Below the pieces are notes generated by a model. The model worked only from the letters and a program-made list of their open reading frames with translations. It searched no databases and was not told the origin of the DNA. Below are positions 28,898 through 40,335 of a stretch of DNA of 64,000 bases, in pieces (position 1 is the stretch's first letter; every line of letters begins with the position of its first letter). The DNA comes from Streptomyces sp. 1331.2 (GTDB lineage: Bacteria > Actinomycetota > Actinomycetes > Streptomycetales > Streptomycetaceae): contig NZ_OBMJ01000001.1 of assembly GCF_900199205.1 (NCBI RefSeq), positions 4,405,001 to 4,469,000 on the forward strand, in the 5' to 3' direction. Position numbers and translations under genes: made by a program.

Positions 28898-29737
28898 ATG
28901 GTGGAGATCAAGACCCCCGAGCAGATCGCGAAGATGCGAGCGGCCGGGCTGGTCGTCGCCGAGGCCCTCAAGGCCTGCCGCGAGGCGGTCGCTCCGGGGG
29001 TGACCACCCAGGAGCTCAACGACGTCGCGGACAAGGTCATCACCGAGCACGGCGCCACCTCGAACTTCCGCGCCCACCACGGCGGCCTGTGGTTCCCGGG
29101 TGTGATCTGCGCCTCGGTGAACAACGAGGTCGTGCACGGCATCCCGGGCGACCGGGTGCTGCAGGAGGGCGACATCATCTCGATCGACTGCGGCGCCATC
29201 CTGGACGGCTGGCACGGCGACGCGGCGATCACCGTGGCGGTCGGCGAGGTCCGCCCCGAGGTCGAGATGCTGAGCCGGGTGACCGAGGGCTCGATGTGGG
29301 CCGGCATCGCCCAGATGAAGAAGAACAACCGCCTGGTCGACGTCTCCAAGGCGATCGAGGGCTTCATTCGGCGCCAGCCGCTGCCCCCGAAGGGCAAGTG
29401 GGGCATCACCGAGGGCTACGGCGGCCACGGCATCGGCACCGCGATGCACATGGAGCCGCACGTGCTGAACTACGTGGAGCGCGGCCGCGGCAAGGGGCCG
29501 AAGCTCGTCCCCGGCACCGTGCTGGCGATCGAGCCGATGGTCTCGCTGGGCACCCCGCACACCACCGTGCTGGAGGACGACTGGACGGTCGTCACCAACG
29601 ACGGCACCTGGGCTTCGCACTGGGAGCACTCGGTGGCCGTCACCGAGCAGGGCCCGCTGGTGCTGACCGCCTTCGACGGCGGCAAGGCCGAACTGGCGAA
29701 GCTGGGCATCACCGCAGCTCCGGACCCGCTCGCGTAG
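28898..29737 (+). CDS. map: Methionine aminopeptidase, type I
   Basis: A 279-residue metalloprotease that removes N-terminal Met from nascent chains. The five metal ligands are recognisable: Asp in SIDCGA, Asp in GDAAIT, His in GGHGIG, Glu in LAIEPM and Glu in HWEHSVAVT. There is no N-terminal zinc-finger extension. The ATG follows GGAAGG at good spacing. It lies between two terminators, so it is probably monocistronic. Confidence 0.95.
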   Translation: MVEIKTPEQIAKMRAAGLVVAEALKACREAVAPGVTTQELNDVADKVITEHGATSNFRAHHGGLWFPGVICASVNNEVVHGIPGDRVLQEGDIISIDCGAILDGWHGDAAITVAVGEVRPEVEMLSRVTEGSMWAGIAQMKKNNRLVDVSKAIEGFIRRQPLPPKGKWGITEGYGGHGIGTAMHMEPHVLNYVERGRGKGPKLVPGTVLAIEPMVSLGTPHTTVLEDDWTVVTNDGTWASHWEHSVAVTEQGPLVLTAFDGGKAELAKLGITAAPDPLA

Positions 29738-29754
29738 TCCTGACGCCGCGTCAG

Positions 29755-29787
29755 AAGCCCTGGAGGTTTGGACCTCCAGGGCTTTTG
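29755..29787 (+). terminator. Intrinsic terminator after map
   Basis: A perfect 12-bp stem AGCCCTGGAGGT/ACCTCCAGGGCT with loop TTGG, extended by an A-T pair and followed by TTTTG. Confidence 0.92.
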
Positions 29788-29847
29788 TCCTATTTTTATC
29801 GGCTGGCAGTGGTCCGCAACGGCTTACGAGCGAGCAGGAGACAGCAC

Positions 29848-30273
29848 GTGCTCAAGGGATTCCGCGACTTCATGATGCGCGGCAACGTCGTCGACATGGC
29901 GGTCGGTGTGGTGATCGGCGCCGCCTTCACCGGCGTGGTGACGGGCTTCGTGTCCGCCTTCCTCACCCCGCTCGTCGGCGTGGTGGTCGGCGCGGCCGGC
30001 GACTTCAGCTCGTACAAGGCGACGGTGGCGGGTGTCACGTTCCCGTACGGGCAGTTCCTCAACGTGCTGATCGCCTTCGTGATGACGGCCGCGGTGCTCT
30101 ACTTCTGCGTCGTCCTGCCGGTGACCAAGGCCACCGCGCGGTACCTGCCCAAGAAGCCGAAGGCCCCGAAGCGCCCCTGCCCCGAGTGCCTGACCGAGAT
30201 CCCGGAGGAGGCGCGCCGCTGCTCGGCCTGCACCTCGCACGTCGAGCCGCTCCGGGTCATGTCCCCGCGCTGA
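29848..30273 (+). CDS. mscL: Large-conductance mechanosensitive channel with C-terminal zinc ribbon
   Basis: A 141-residue MscL that opens under membrane tension as an osmotic safety valve. The N-terminal helix VLKGFRDFMMRGNVVDMAVG, TM1 (VVIGAAFTGVVTGFVSAF) and TM2 (LNVLIAFVMTAAVLYFCVVLP) are intact. After a basic linker the C-terminus carries Cys111-x2-Cys114 and Cys125-x2-Cys128, a zinc-ribbon pattern not present in the E. coli channel. The GTG start follows AGGAGA. The metal-binding tail is read directly from the sequence; its effect on gating is unknown to me. Confidence 0.92.
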   Translation: MLKGFRDFMMRGNVVDMAVGVVIGAAFTGVVTGFVSAFLTPLVGVVVGAAGDFSSYKATVAGVTFPYGQFLNVLIAFVMTAAVLYFCVVLPVTKATARYLPKKPKAPKRPCPECLTEIPEEARRCSACTSHVEPLRVMSPR

Positions 30274-30301
30274 CCCGTTCCGACCCGACCCAACCCCGGT
30301 T

Positions 30302-30330
30302 TTGGCGCATCCCTCGCGCTGGCGTAGGAT
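30302..30330 (+). promoter_or_regulatory. Predicted infA promoter (alpha cluster)
   Basis: TTGGCG and TAGGAT are separated by 17 bases in the 181-base gap before infA, predicting a leader of about 118 nucleotides. It is one of the best vegetative promoter matches in the window. Confidence 0.6.
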
Positions 30331-30454
30331 GGACCGTCGGCTCACTCGTAGCGTGCTTCAGCACGCCCTCTTCCCTCTGTGGACGGGGTGAACCCAGGTT
30401 CGCACGAGCGTTCCGCATACGGTAGCCGGTCCCGGAAGGTGGATCTCGCAGTTC

Positions 30455-30676
30455 ATGGCTAAGAAGCAAGGCGCCATTGAGATCGAGGGCACCGTGATCG
30501 AGTCTCTTCCGAACGCGATGTTCAAGGTCGAGCTGCAGAACGGTCACAAGGTCCTCGCGCACATCAGTGGCAAGATGCGCATGCACTACATCCGCATCCT
30601 GCCGGACGACCGGGTTGTCGTGGAGCTCAGCCCCTACGACCTCACGCGCGGCCGGATCGTCTACCGCTACAAGTAA
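30455..30676 (+). CDS. infA: Translation initiation factor IF-1
   Basis: A 73-residue OB-fold factor that occupies the 30S A site during initiation. [21 protein letters not shown] and [11 protein letters not shown] are diagnostic. It opens the alpha cluster and is followed after 33 bases by rpmJ. Confidence 0.98.
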   Translation: MAKKQGAIEIEGTVIESLPNAMFKVELQNGHKVLAHISGKMRMHYIRILPDDRVVVELSPYDLTRGRIVYRYK

Positions 30677-30709
30677 GAACGTCAGATCTAGACCCGGAGA
30701 ACCTGAAAC

Positions 30710-30823
30710 ATGAAGGTCAAGCCGAGCGTCAAGAAGATCTGCGACAAGTGCAAGGTGATCCGCCGTCACGGCCGGGTCATGGTGATCTGCGACAACCTGC
30801 GCCACAAGCAGCGCCAGGGCTGA
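30710..30823 (+). CDS. rpmJ: 50S ribosomal protein L36, zinc-binding form
   Basis: A 37-residue protein read directly from the sequence: [20 protein letters not shown] and so on to KQRQG. Cys11, Cys14, Cys27 and His32 give the C+ zinc-binding pattern. It lies between infA and rpsM as in most bacteria. Like the S14 here, this zinc-requiring version is the kind that Zur-controlled paralogues replace under zinc limitation. Confidence 0.97.
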   Translation: MKVKPSVKKICDKCKVIRRHGRVMVICDNLRHKQRQG

Positions 30824-30849
30824 TCTCTCCCCAGCATTTCTCGTAGTAC

Positions 30850-30944
30850 TTCGCGCGACGCGAAAACGTCATGAGCGGGCTACCCGATCCGTCCCGGACG
30901 GACTGCCGCCCCCGGTCAGAGGCCGGGGCTCCCTCACCGTGAGG
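30850..30944 (+). promoter_or_regulatory. Structured leader before rpsM
   Basis: Four consecutive small hairpins occupy the 171-base rpmJ-rpsM gap: TTCGCG/CGCGAA, TCCGTC/GACGGA, CCCCGG/CCGGGG and CCTCAC/GTGAGG. In E. coli the equivalent site is the S4-binding pseudoknot. No known RNA family is recognised here. Confidence 0.45.
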
Positions 30945-30994
30945 TGTCGGAGTAGGTAGCACGCAAGACCTCTGAAGAAACACAGGAGCCTTGA

Positions 30995-31375
30995 ATGGCA
31001 CGCCTCGCCGGCGTTGATCTCCCCCGTGAGAAGCGGATCGAGATCGCCCTCACCTACGTGTACGGCATCGGCCGTACCCGCGCCCAGCAGACCCTCGCCG
31101 AGACCGGCGTCAACCCGGATGTCCGCGTTCGCGACATCTCCGAGGAAGACCTGGTCAAGCTGAGCCAGTACATCGACGCCAACTACACGGTCGAGGGTGA
31201 CCTCCGCCGTGAGGTGGCCGCCGACATCCGCCGCAAGGTCGAGATCGGCTGCTACGAGGGTCTGCGTCACCGCCGTGGCCTGCCGGTCCGCGGCCAGCGC
31301 ACCCACACCAACGCGCGTACCCGCAAGGGCCCGCGTCGCGCGATCGCCGGCAAGAAGAAGCCGGGCAAGAAGTAG
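30995..31375 (+). CDS. rpsM: 30S ribosomal protein S13
   Basis: A 126-residue S13 in the 30S head, forming intersubunit bridges. [21 protein letters not shown] and [22 protein letters not shown] are conserved, with the usual lysine-rich tail. A 72-base gap precedes rpsK. Confidence 0.98.
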   Translation: MARLAGVDLPREKRIEIALTYVYGIGRTRAQQTLAETGVNPDVRVRDISEEDLVKLSQYIDANYTVEGDLRREVAADIRRKVEIGCYEGLRHRRGLPVRGQRTHTNARTRKGPRRAIAGKKKPGKK

Positions 31376-31447
31376 TCCGTCCCGTAACCGGACATCCCTC
31401 CGGCCCGCGGGTCAGCGGACCGACCACCTCAGTAGGAGAACAGACTT

Positions 31448-31855
31448 ATGCCCCCCAAGGGTCGTCAGGCTGCCGGCGCGAAGAAGATCCGCCGCAAGGA
31501 AAAGAAGAACGTCGCTCACGGCCACGCGCACATCAAGAGCACGTTCAACAACACCATCGTTTCGATCACCGACCCCTCGGGCAACGTGATCTCCTGGGCC
31601 TCCGCCGGCCACGTCGGCTTCAAGGGCTCGCGCAAGTCCACCCCGTTCGCCGCGCAGATGGCCGCCGAGGCCGCTGCCCGTCGCGCGCAGGAGCACGGCA
31701 TGCGCAAGGTCGACGTCTTCGTGAAGGGTCCGGGCTCCGGCCGCGAGACCGCGATCCGTTCGCTCCAGGCCACCGGCCTGGAGGTCGGCTCGATCCAGGA
31801 CGTCACCCCCACCCCGCACAACGGCTGCCGTCCGCCGAAGCGCCGCCGCGTCTGA
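31448..31855 (+). CDS. rpsK: 30S ribosomal protein S11
   Basis: A 135-residue S11 at the platform near the E site. [19 protein letters not shown] and [18 protein letters not shown] are diagnostic. In E. coli rpsD follows here; in this window rpoA is next, after a 147-base gap with a long inverted repeat. Confidence 0.98.
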   Translation: MPPKGRQAAGAKKIRRKEKKNVAHGHAHIKSTFNNTIVSITDPSGNVISWASAGHVGFKGSRKSTPFAAQMAAEAAARRAQEHGMRKVDVFVKGPGSGRETAIRSLQATGLEVGSIQDVTPTPHNGCRPPKRRRV

Positions 31856-31894
31856 CGCAGCGCCTTCGGGCACGCTGGGTTCTGCTTTAAACCA

Positions 31895-31946
31895 CGTACG
31901 GGGTCCTGCGCAGTTGATTCGGTCACTGTTTGCGGGACCCCGTACG
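31895..31946 (+). terminator. Long inverted repeat between rpsK and rpoA
   Basis: CGTACGGGGTCC and GGACCCCGTACG pair perfectly over 12 bp, extended by four more pairs including two wobbles, with a 20-base loop. No U tract follows. It may partly terminate or mark processing between ribosomal protein and RNA polymerase coding regions. Confidence 0.5.
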
Positions 31947-32002
31947 CTTGGTCCTGTCGGCATCAAATAGTGGGTGCCGAAGACAACTGGAGGAACACCC
32001 CC

Positions 32003-33025
32003 ATGCTTATCGCTCAGCGTCCCTCGCTGACCGAAGAGGTCGTCGACGAGTTCCGCTCGCGGTTCGTGATCGAGCCGCTGGAGCCGGGCTTCGGCTACAC
32101 CCTCGGCAACTCCCTGCGCCGCACGCTGCTGTCCTCGATCCCGGGTGCCGCTGTCACCAGCATCCGCATCGACGGCGTCCTGCACGAGTTCACCACCGTG
32201 CCGGGCGTCAAGGAGGACGTGACCGACCTCATCCTCAACATCAAGCAGCTGGTCGTCTCCTCGGAGCACGACGAGCCGGTCGTGATGTACCTGCGCAAGC
32301 AGGGCCCGGGTGTCGTCACCGCCGCCGACATCGCCCCGCCGGCGGGTGTCGAGGTGCACAACCCCGAGCTGGTCCTGGCCACCCTGAACGGCAAGGGCAA
32401 GCTGGAGATGGAGCTGACCGTCGAGCGCGGTCGCGGCTACGTCTCCGCCGTCCAGAACAAGGCCTCCGGCCAGGAGATCGGCCGCATCCCGGTCGACTCG
32501 ATCTACAGCCCCGTGCTGAAGGTCACCTACAAGGTCGAGGCCACCCGTGTCGAGCAGCGGACCGACTTCGACAAGCTGATCGTCGACGTCGAGACCAAGC
32601 CCGCCATGCGTCCGCGCGACGCCATGGCCTCGGCCGGCAAGACCCTGGTGGAGCTGTTCGGCCTCGCCCGCGAGCTGAACATCGACGCCGAGGGCATCGA
32701 CATGGGCCCGTCCCCGACGGACGCCGCCCTGGCCGCCGACCTGGCGCTGCCGATCGAGGAGCTGGAGCTCACGGTCCGCTCCTACAACTGCCTCAAGCGC
32801 GAGGGCATCCACACCGTGGGTGAGCTCGTCGCCCGCTCCGAGGCCGACCTGCTCGACATCCGCAACTTCGGTGCGAAGTCGATCGACGAGGTCAAGGCGA
32901 AGCTGGCCGGCATGGGCCTGGCCCTCAAGGACAGCCCGCCCGGGTTCGACCCGACCGCGGCCGCCGACGCCTTCGGCGCCGACGACCTGGACGACGCGGG
33001 TTACGCCGAGACCGAGCAGTACTGA
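32003..33025 (+). CDS. rpoA: RNA polymerase subunit alpha
   Basis: A 340-residue alpha subunit, the usual Streptomyces length, with the assembly domain (1-230), a linker and the C-terminal DNA-binding domain with GIDMGPSP then [27 protein letters not shown]. The ATG giving [13 protein letters not shown] is chosen because CTGGAGGA precedes it. The acidic C-terminal tail ends TEQY. rplQ follows after 126 bases. Confidence 0.98.
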   Translation: MLIAQRPSLTEEVVDEFRSRFVIEPLEPGFGYTLGNSLRRTLLSSIPGAAVTSIRIDGVLHEFTTVPGVKEDVTDLILNIKQLVVSSEHDEPVVMYLRKQGPGVVTAADIAPPAGVEVHNPELVLATLNGKGKLEMELTVERGRGYVSAVQNKASGQEIGRIPVDSIYSPVLKVTYKVEATRVEQRTDFDKLIVDVETKPAMRPRDAMASAGKTLVELFGLARELNIDAEGIDMGPSPTDAALAADLALPIEELELTVRSYNCLKREGIHTVGELVARSEADLLDIRNFGAKSIDEVKAKLAGMGLALKDSPPGFDPTAAADAFGADDLDDAGYAETEQY

Positions 33026-33151
33026 GAGACTTGACCGCGGGGGCGGTTCTCCGGAACCGCCTCCGCTGTCGTGAAAGTCGTGCGGGCACAGTGCCCGTAC
33101 GCCCGCTGCGGTACCTGATACGGCCGTAGTCGGAGATTCGAGGAGTAATCC

Positions 33152-33631
33152 ATGCCGCGTCCCACCAAGGGTGCCCGCCTCGGCGGCGGCCCGCACCACG
33201 AGCCGCTGCTGCTCGCCGGTCTGTGCCGGGAGCTGTTCCAGTACGGCCGCATCACCACGACCGAGGCCAAGGCCCGTCGGATGCGCCCGCTGGCGGAGAA
33301 GCTGATCACCAAGGCGAAGAAGGGCGACATCCACAACCGTCGCCTGGTGCGCAAGACCATCACCGACGTGTCGGTGCTGCACACCCTCTTCACCGAGATC
33401 GCGCCGCGCTACGAGAACCGCCCGGGTGGCTACACCCGCATCACCAAGATCGGTCCCCGTCGTGGCGACAACGCCCCGATGGCCGTGATCGAGCTGGTCG
33501 AGGCGCTGACCGTCGCGCAGACCGCCGTCGGCGAGGCCGAGGCCGCCACCAAGCGTGCCGTCAAGGAGGCCGACGAGGCCGCTGCTGTCGAGACCAAGGC
33601 CGACGAGGCCGAGGCCGCCGAGCAGGCCTGA
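33152..33631 (+). CDS. rplQ: 50S ribosomal protein L17
   Basis: A 159-residue L17 near the tunnel exit. The conserved core [20 protein letters not shown] to [11 protein letters not shown] (about 1-118) is followed by a ~40-residue Ala/Glu-rich tail ([20 protein letters not shown]) typical of actinobacteria. It ends the alpha cluster before a terminator. Confidence 0.98.
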   Translation: MPRPTKGARLGGGPHHEPLLLAGLCRELFQYGRITTTEAKARRMRPLAEKLITKAKKGDIHNRRLVRKTITDVSVLHTLFTEIAPRYENRPGGYTRITKIGPRRGDNAPMAVIELVEALTVAQTAVGEAEAATKRAVKEADEAAAVETKADEAEAAEQA

Positions 33632-33648
33632 CACCTCTAGGTGTTCCG

Positions 33649-33690
33649 CGGGCCCGCTCTCCCAGCGATGGGGGAGCGGGCCCGTTCCTT
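33649..33690 (+). terminator. Terminator after rplQ
   Basis: A 15-bp stem with one G-U pair (33649-33663 with 33670-33684), loop AGCGAT, followed by TTCCTT. Confidence 0.85.
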
Positions 33691-33721
33691 GTCTTCGAGG
33701 ACCCCCGGGAGAAGAGAAGCA

Positions 33722-34639
33722 GTGGTCAACGATTGCGCCGAGCAGCCGCCGGTGAAGGACGGCCCGGCCGACGGGTACGTCCGGGTCCGGCTCGACCTCG
33801 CCTACCAGGGCGCCGAGTTCTCCGGCTGGGCCCGCCAGAAGGGCGGCCGCCGGACGGTCCAGGAGGAGATCGAGACCGCGCTGCAGGTCGTCACCCGCAG
33901 TCCGGAGCTGTTCCCGCTGACCGTGGCCGGCCGCACCGACGCCGGGGTGCACGCCCGCGGACAGGTCGCGCACGTCGACCTGCCGGCCGAGCTGTGGGAG
34001 GCGCACCGGGAGAAGCTGCTGCGCCGACTGGCCGGCCGGCTGCCCGGGGACGTCCGGATCTACCGGGTCGGCGAGGCACCGGCCGGGTTCGACGCCCGCT
34101 TCTCGGCGATCTGGCGCCGGTACGCCTACCGGGTCGCCGACCATCCGGGCGGGGTGGACCCGCTGCTGCGCGGCCACGTGCTCTGGCACGACCGCCCGCT
34201 GGACGTCGACCGGATGAACGCCGCCGCGAAGCTGCTGCTCGGCGAGCACGACTTCGCCGCGTACTGCAAGAAGCGCGAGGGCGCCACCACCATCCGCACC
34301 CTGCTGGAGCTGCACTGGGACCGCGTCCCGGTGGACTCCTACGCCGCCCAGGAGGGCTCGCTCGCGGTCGCCACCGTCCGGGCCGACGCCTTCTGCCACA
34401 ACATGGTCCGAGCGCTGGTCGGCGCGATGCTGCTGGTCGGCGACGGGCACCGGCCGGTGGAGTTCCCCGGCGAGGTGTTGGCCGGCGGAGTGCGCAACTC
34501 CGCGGTCAACGTGATCCGGCCGTACGGGCTCACGCTGGAGGAGGTCGGCTACCCGCCGGACGACCAGCTGGCCGAGCGCAACCGCCAGGCGCGGCGGATG
34601 CGCACCCTGCCGGGGCAGCCGCCCGTCGCCGGCGTGTAG
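33722..34639 (+). CDS. truA: tRNA pseudouridine(38-40) synthase TruA
   Basis: A 305-residue enzyme that makes pseudouridine at positions 38-40 of the anticodon arm. The catalytic Asp lies in [14 protein letters not shown], and [24 protein letters not shown] and [15 protein letters not shown] are typical. GTG (VVNDCAEQ) is taken as start after GAGAAG; the frame is open further upstream but crosses the rplQ terminator. Adjacency to rplQ is widely conserved. Confidence 0.93.
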   Translation: MVNDCAEQPPVKDGPADGYVRVRLDLAYQGAEFSGWARQKGGRRTVQEEIETALQVVTRSPELFPLTVAGRTDAGVHARGQVAHVDLPAELWEAHREKLLRRLAGRLPGDVRIYRVGEAPAGFDARFSAIWRRYAYRVADHPGGVDPLLRGHVLWHDRPLDVDRMNAAAKLLLGEHDFAAYCKKREGATTIRTLLELHWDRVPVDSYAAQEGSLAVATVRADAFCHNMVRALVGAMLLVGDGHRPVEFPGEVLAGGVRNSAVNVIRPYGLTLEEVGYPPDDQLAERNRQARRMRTLPGQPPVAGV

Positions 34640-34720
34640 GCGCCGCTCGTTCCACCGCCTGTTTCGCCGCGCATCCCGCCGCGTGTTTCCTCGCGCAGGG
34701 CGGTCGTCGGGTAATCCGTT

Positions 34721-34748
34721 TTGGCCGGGCGCGTCCGCTTGGGACAAT
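34721..34748 (+). promoter_or_regulatory. Predicted promoter of the ABC-F gene
   Basis: TTGGCC and GACAAT are 16 bases apart and the -10 ends seven bases before the ATG, with no ribosome-binding site, which predicts a leaderless transcript. Confidence 0.45.
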
Positions 34749-34755
34749 CGTCCGC

Positions 34756-36414
<1,659 letters not shown>

Positions 36415-36443
36415 GTGACGGCCCGGGGGGTCCACGGCGATTT

Positions 36444-36472
36444 TTGACCCCTTCGGGCCGGGCCGGTAACCT
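36444..36472 (+). promoter_or_regulatory. Predicted rplM-rpsI promoter
   Basis: TTGACC and TAACCT are separated by 17 bases, 175 bases before rplM. It is a strong vegetative match in the 232-base gap and predicts a leader of about 168 nucleotides. Nothing else is identified in that gap. Confidence 0.65.
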
Positions 36473-36646
36473 GGACGCTTGATGTGCGTATTGGCTCGCT
36501 CTATCTCACGTGAGAGGTCGGTACGCCGGAGACATCAGGTCGACGACCAGCGGTCCCCCTTGAATTGCGTCCAAGGGTGATCAGGCTGCTCTTCCGTCCG
36601 GGTGCTCCTGTCAGGACTCACTCACTGAAAAGCGAAGGCTACGACC

Positions 36647-37090
36647 GTGCGTACGTACAGCCCCAAGCCCGGCGACGTCCAGCGTCAGTGGCACGTCATC
36701 GACGCGACCGACGTCGTGCTCGGCCGCCTGGCCTCCCAGGCCGCCAACCTCCTCCGGGGCAAGCACAAGGCGATCTACGCGCCGCACGTTGACACTGGTG
36801 ACTTCGTCATCATCATCAACGCCGACAAGGTGCACCTGTCCGGTAACAAGAAGACCCAGAAGCTGGCCTACCGCCACTCGGGCTTCCCGGGCGGTCTGCG
36901 GTCGGTGCGCTACGACGACCTGCTGGCGAACAACCCGGAGAAGGCCGTCGAGAAGGCCATCAAGGGCATGATCCCCAAGAACAGCCTGGGCCGTCAGATG
37001 CTCTCGAAGCTGAAGGTCTACTCGGGCGACCAGCACCCGCACGCTGCCCAGCAGCCGGTGCCGTTCGAGATCACCCAGGTCGCGCAGTAA
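36647..37090 (+). CDS. rplM: 50S ribosomal protein L13
   Basis: A 147-residue L13, an early 50S assembly protein. It starts with GTG ([19 protein letters not shown]) and has [18 protein letters not shown] and [19 protein letters not shown]. It forms a two-gene operon with rpsI, 45 bases downstream. Confidence 0.98.
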   Translation: MRTYSPKPGDVQRQWHVIDATDVVLGRLASQAANLLRGKHKAIYAPHVDTGDFVIIINADKVHLSGNKKTQKLAYRHSGFPGGLRSVRYDDLLANNPEKAVEKAIKGMIPKNSLGRQMLSKLKVYSGDQHPHAAQQPVPFEITQVAQ

Positions 37091-37135
37091 TTCGGCCACC
37101 AAGCCCCCCAACACTGAAAAGAGCTGAGGAACACC

Positions 37136-37639
37136 GTGGCCGAGACCACTGAAACCCTTGAGGTCGACTTCGACGAGAACGTCGTCGAGGGCGAGTACAC
37201 CTCCGAGGAGAGCTACACCTCCGAGTCCCTGGCCGGCCGCTTCGGCGAGGCCGTCCCCGGCGCCGGCCTCGGCCGTCGCAAGGAGGCGATCGCCCGCGTG
37301 CGCATCGTCCCCGGCACGGGCGTGTGGAAGATCAACGGTCGCACCCTTGAGGGCTACTTCCCCAACAAGGTGCACCAGCAGACCGTGAACGAGCCCTTCA
37401 AGCTCCTGGAGCTGGACGGCCGTTACGACGTCATCGCCCGCATCACCGGTGGCGGCGTCTCCGGCCAGGCCTACGCGCTGCGCCTCGGCGTGGCCCGTGC
37501 CCTGAACGAGGCCGACGTGGACAACAACCGCGGCGCGCTGAAGAAGGCCGGCTTCCTGACCCGTGACGCCCGCGCCGTCGAGCGCAAGAAGGCCGGTCTC
37601 AAGAAGGCCCGCAAGGCGCCGCAGTACAGCAAGCGCTAA
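37136..37639 (+). CDS. rpsI: 30S ribosomal protein S9
   Basis: A 167-residue S9 whose C-terminal tail (KAPQYSKR) reaches the P-site tRNA. The first ~40 residues are an acidic extension found in actinobacterial S9; the conserved core starts at [19 protein letters not shown]. It starts with GTG after GCTGAGGA. Two tandem terminators follow. Confidence 0.98.
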   Translation: MAETTETLEVDFDENVVEGEYTSEESYTSESLAGRFGEAVPGAGLGRRKEAIARVRIVPGTGVWKINGRTLEGYFPNKVHQQTVNEPFKLLELDGRYDVIARITGGGVSGQAYALRLGVARALNEADVDNNRGALKKAGFLTRDARAVERKKAGLKKARKAPQYSKR

Positions 37640-37649
37640 TCGCGTCCCC

Positions 37650-37732
37650 GGGGGTGCGGTCCGCCCTGGCGGCGCACCCCCTGGATGCGCGAAACCGTCG
37701 CCCCGGAGTACCCCGTGTACTCCGGGGCGACG
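37650..37732 (+). terminator. Tandem terminators after rpsI
   Basis: The first hairpin pairs GGGGGTGCG with CGCACCCCC (37650-37681). The second is a perfect 16-bp stem (37696-37711 with 37717-37732) around loop CCCGT. They end the rplM-rpsI transcript. Confidence 0.85.
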
Positions 37733-37803
37733 TGTTCCCCGGCTACTGTGCGGCGGCCGGGATCATCGGTGGGTTCCGAGCAGTGGTGATGGAGGACGGG
37801 ACA

Positions 37804-39168
37804 GTGGGACGACTCTTCGGTACGGACGGCGTACGCGGGGTGGCCAACCAGGGCCTGACGGCGGAGCTCGCGCTCGGGCTGTCGGTCGCTGCGGCGCACG
37901 TGCTCGGCGAGGCCGGCGCCTTCGACGGCCACCGGCCGGTCGCGGTGGTCGGCCGTGACCCGCGTGCCTCGGGCGAGTTCCTGGAGGCCGCCGTCATCGC
38001 CGGTCTGGCCAGCGCCGGCGTCGACGTGCTCCGGGTCGGCGTCCTGCCCACCCCCGCCGTGGCGTACCTCACCGGCGCGCTCGGCGCCGACTTCGGCGTG
38101 ATGCTGTCCGCCAGCCACAACGCCATGCCGGACAACGGCATCAAGTTCCTCGCCCGCGGCGGCCACAAGCTGGACGACCGGATCGAGGACGCGATCGAGG
38201 CCCACTACCGCAAGCACACGCTCGGCGAGGAGGACTGGAACCGTCCGACCGGTGCCGCCGTCGGTCGCGTCCGCGAGTACACCGAGGGCTTCGACAAGTA
38301 CGTCGCCCACCTGATCGGCGTGCTGCCCAACCGCCTGGACGGCGTCAAGGTCGTCATCGACGGCGCCCACGGCGCGGCCGCCTACGTCGCCCCCGAGGCC
38401 TTCGCCCGGGCCGGCGCCGAGGTCGTCCACACCCTGGGGGCCGAGCCCACCGGCCTCAACATCAACGACGGCGTCGGCTCCACCCACCTGGACCGGCTGC
38501 GCACCGCGATGAAGGAGCACAAGGCCGACTTCGGCATCGCCCTGGACGGCGACGCCGACCGCTGCCTGGCCGCCGACGCCGACGGCAACGAGGTGGACGG
38601 CGACCAGATCATCGCCATCCTCGCGGTCGCCATGAAGGAGGCCGGCACCCTGCGCGGCAACACCGCGGTGGCCACCGTGATGTCCAACCTCGGCTTCAAG
38701 CTGGCGATGGAGCGCGAGGGGATCGACCTGGTCGAGACCGCCGTCGGCGACCGCTACGTGCTGGAAGCCATGAAGGAGCACGGCTTCGCGCTGGGCGGCG
38801 AGCAGTCCGGCCACGTCATCCTGCTGGACCACGCCACCACCGGCGACGGCACCCTGACCGGCCTGATGCTGGGCGCCCGGCTGGCCGCCACCAAGCAGCC
38901 GCTCGCCGACCTCGCCGCCGTGATGACCCGGCTGCCGCAGGTGCTGATCAACGTCAAGGGCGTCGACAAGAGCCGGGTGAGGACCAGCACCGAGCTGGCC
39001 GCCGCGGTCGCCGGCGCCGAGGCCGAGCTGGGCGCCACCGGCCGGGTGCTGCTGCGCCCGTCGGGCACCGAGCCGCTGGTCCGGGTGATGGTCGAGGCCG
39101 CCGACGCGGCCCAGGCCGAGGCGGTCGCGCAGCGGCTGGCCGAGGCCGTGCGCACCCACCTGGGCTGA
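37804..39168 (+). CDS. glmM: Phosphoglucosamine mutase
   Basis: A 454-residue mutase converting glucosamine-6-phosphate to glucosamine-1-phosphate for UDP-GlcNAc and peptidoglycan. The phosphoserine site [16 protein letters not shown] (about 103), the metal loop LDGDADRC and the phosphate-binding [12 protein letters not shown] are intact. GTG ([12 protein letters not shown]) is taken as start, behind GGAGGA. glmS, the preceding enzyme of the pathway, lies 1.2 kb downstream with coaA in between on the other strand. Confidence 0.96.
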   Translation: MGRLFGTDGVRGVANQGLTAELALGLSVAAAHVLGEAGAFDGHRPVAVVGRDPRASGEFLEAAVIAGLASAGVDVLRVGVLPTPAVAYLTGALGADFGVMLSASHNAMPDNGIKFLARGGHKLDDRIEDAIEAHYRKHTLGEEDWNRPTGAAVGRVREYTEGFDKYVAHLIGVLPNRLDGVKVVIDGAHGAAAYVAPEAFARAGAEVVHTLGAEPTGLNINDGVGSTHLDRLRTAMKEHKADFGIALDGDADRCLAADADGNEVDGDQIIAILAVAMKEAGTLRGNTAVATVMSNLGFKLAMEREGIDLVETAVGDRYVLEAMKEHGFALGGEQSGHVILLDHATTGDGTLTGLMLGARLAATKQPLADLAAVMTRLPQVLINVKGVDKSRVRTSTELAAAVAGAEAELGATGRVLLRPSGTEPLVRVMVEAADAAQAEAVAQRLAEAVRTHLG

Positions 39169-39202
39169 GCCGGTCCGTGCACCTGCGCTGAGCCCGTACG
39201 TG

Positions 39203-39247
39203 CCGAAGGCCCCCGCCGGAACCTTGAGTTCGGGCGGGGGCCTTCGG
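39203..39247. terminator. Bidirectional terminator between glmM and coaA
   Basis: CCGAAGGCCCCCGCC and GGCGGGGGCCTTCGG form a perfect 15-bp stem, extended inward by GAAC/GTTC with loop CTTGA. It lies between converging genes. Confidence 0.88.
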
Positions 39248-39253
39248 TGTGCC

Positions 39254-40249
39254 TCAGAGCTTGCGCAGCAGCGCCCGGCGGACCTTGTGGTCCGCGCCCT
39301 TCTGCAGGATCAGGGTGGCCCGGCCGCGGGTCGGCAGGACGTTCTCCAGCAGGTTGGGCTTGTTGATGGTGCGCCAGACCTGCCGGCCGTACTCCATCGC
39401 CTCCTCCTCCGGCACCTCGGTGAAGCGGCGGAAGTAGGAGTTCGGGTCCTGGAAGGCGGTCTGCCGCAGCTTGCGGAAGCGGTCCAGGTACCAGTGCTCG
39501 ATGTCGTCGGTCCGGGCGTCGACGTAGATCGAGAAGTCGAAGTAGTCGGCGACGGCGAGGCGGGTGCGGCCGTCGGTGCCGGGCAGGGCCGGCTGGAGCA
39601 CGTTCAGGCCCTCGACGATCAGGATGTCCGGGCGCTCCACGGTCAGCCGCTCGTCCTGCACGATGTCGTACACCAGGTGCGAGTAGACCGGCGCGCTGAC
39701 CCGCTCCTTGCCCGCCTTCACGTCCGCGACGAAACGCATCAGCGCCCGTCGGTCGTACGACTCGGGGAACCCCTTGCGGGCCATCAGGCCGCGGCGGCGC
39801 AGCTCCGCGTTGGGGAGCAGGAAGCCGTCGGTGGTGACCAGTTCCACCCGGGGGTGCTCGGGCCAGCGGGCGAGCAGGGCCTGCAGGAGCCGGGCGGTGG
39901 TGGACTTGCCGACGGCCACGGAGCCGGCCACGCCGATGATGAACGGGGTGCGGGTGCGCTCGGTGTCCGGGGTGTCCAGGAAGGTGCCGAGCGTGCCGCG
40001 CAGTTCGTGGGTGGCGTGGATGTAGAGGTTCAGCAGTCGCGACAGCGGTAGGTAGACGTCGCGGACCTCGTCCAGGTCGAGGGCGGTGCCGAGGCCGCGC
40101 AGGCGCTCCACCTCCTCCGCGGTCAGCGGCAGCGGCGTACGCTCGCGCAGCGCGCTCCATTCGGCCCGGCTGAGGTCCACGTAGGGGGACGGGGACGGGC
40201 CGGGCGCGGTGGCGCCCCGCGTACAGAGTTCGGTCAGCACATGCTCCAT
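39254..40249 (-). CDS. coaA: Pantothenate kinase, type I
   Basis: A 331-residue CoaA that phosphorylates pantothenate, the committed step of coenzyme A synthesis. Walker [13 protein letters not shown] (about 106-117), [17 protein letters not shown] and DFSIYVDA are typical of the feedback-regulated type I enzyme. The stop is seven bases from the shared terminator. It is divergent from glmS with a 99-bp intergenic region. Confidence 0.95.
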   Translation of the reverse strand: MEHVLTELCTRGATAPGPSPSPYVDLSRAEWSALRERTPLPLTAEEVERLRGLGTALDLDEVRDVYLPLSRLLNLYIHATHELRGTLGTFLDTPDTERTRTPFIIGVAGSVAVGKSTTARLLQALLARWPEHPRVELVTTDGFLLPNAELRRRGLMARKGFPESYDRRALMRFVADVKAGKERVSAPVYSHLVYDIVQDERLTVERPDILIVEGLNVLQPALPGTDGRTRLAVADYFDFSIYVDARTDDIEHWYLDRFRKLRQTAFQDPNSYFRRFTEVPEEEAMEYGRQVWRTINKPNLLENVLPTRGRATLILQKGADHKVRRALLRKL

Positions 40250-40335
40250 TGTGAGCCGTCGCGGCGTTCACGGTGGTTGTGGTGTCGGTCACGCAGCGTT
40301 CGCGCAGAGCGGGAAAAGGGCCACAGAACCGCCCT

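Noticed and set aside
33223..34755. Apparent extension of the ABC-F gene upstream across rplQ and truA
   Set aside because: The frame is open by chance. It overlaps two certain genes and a terminator, and the ABC-F domain begins exactly at the ATG at 34756.
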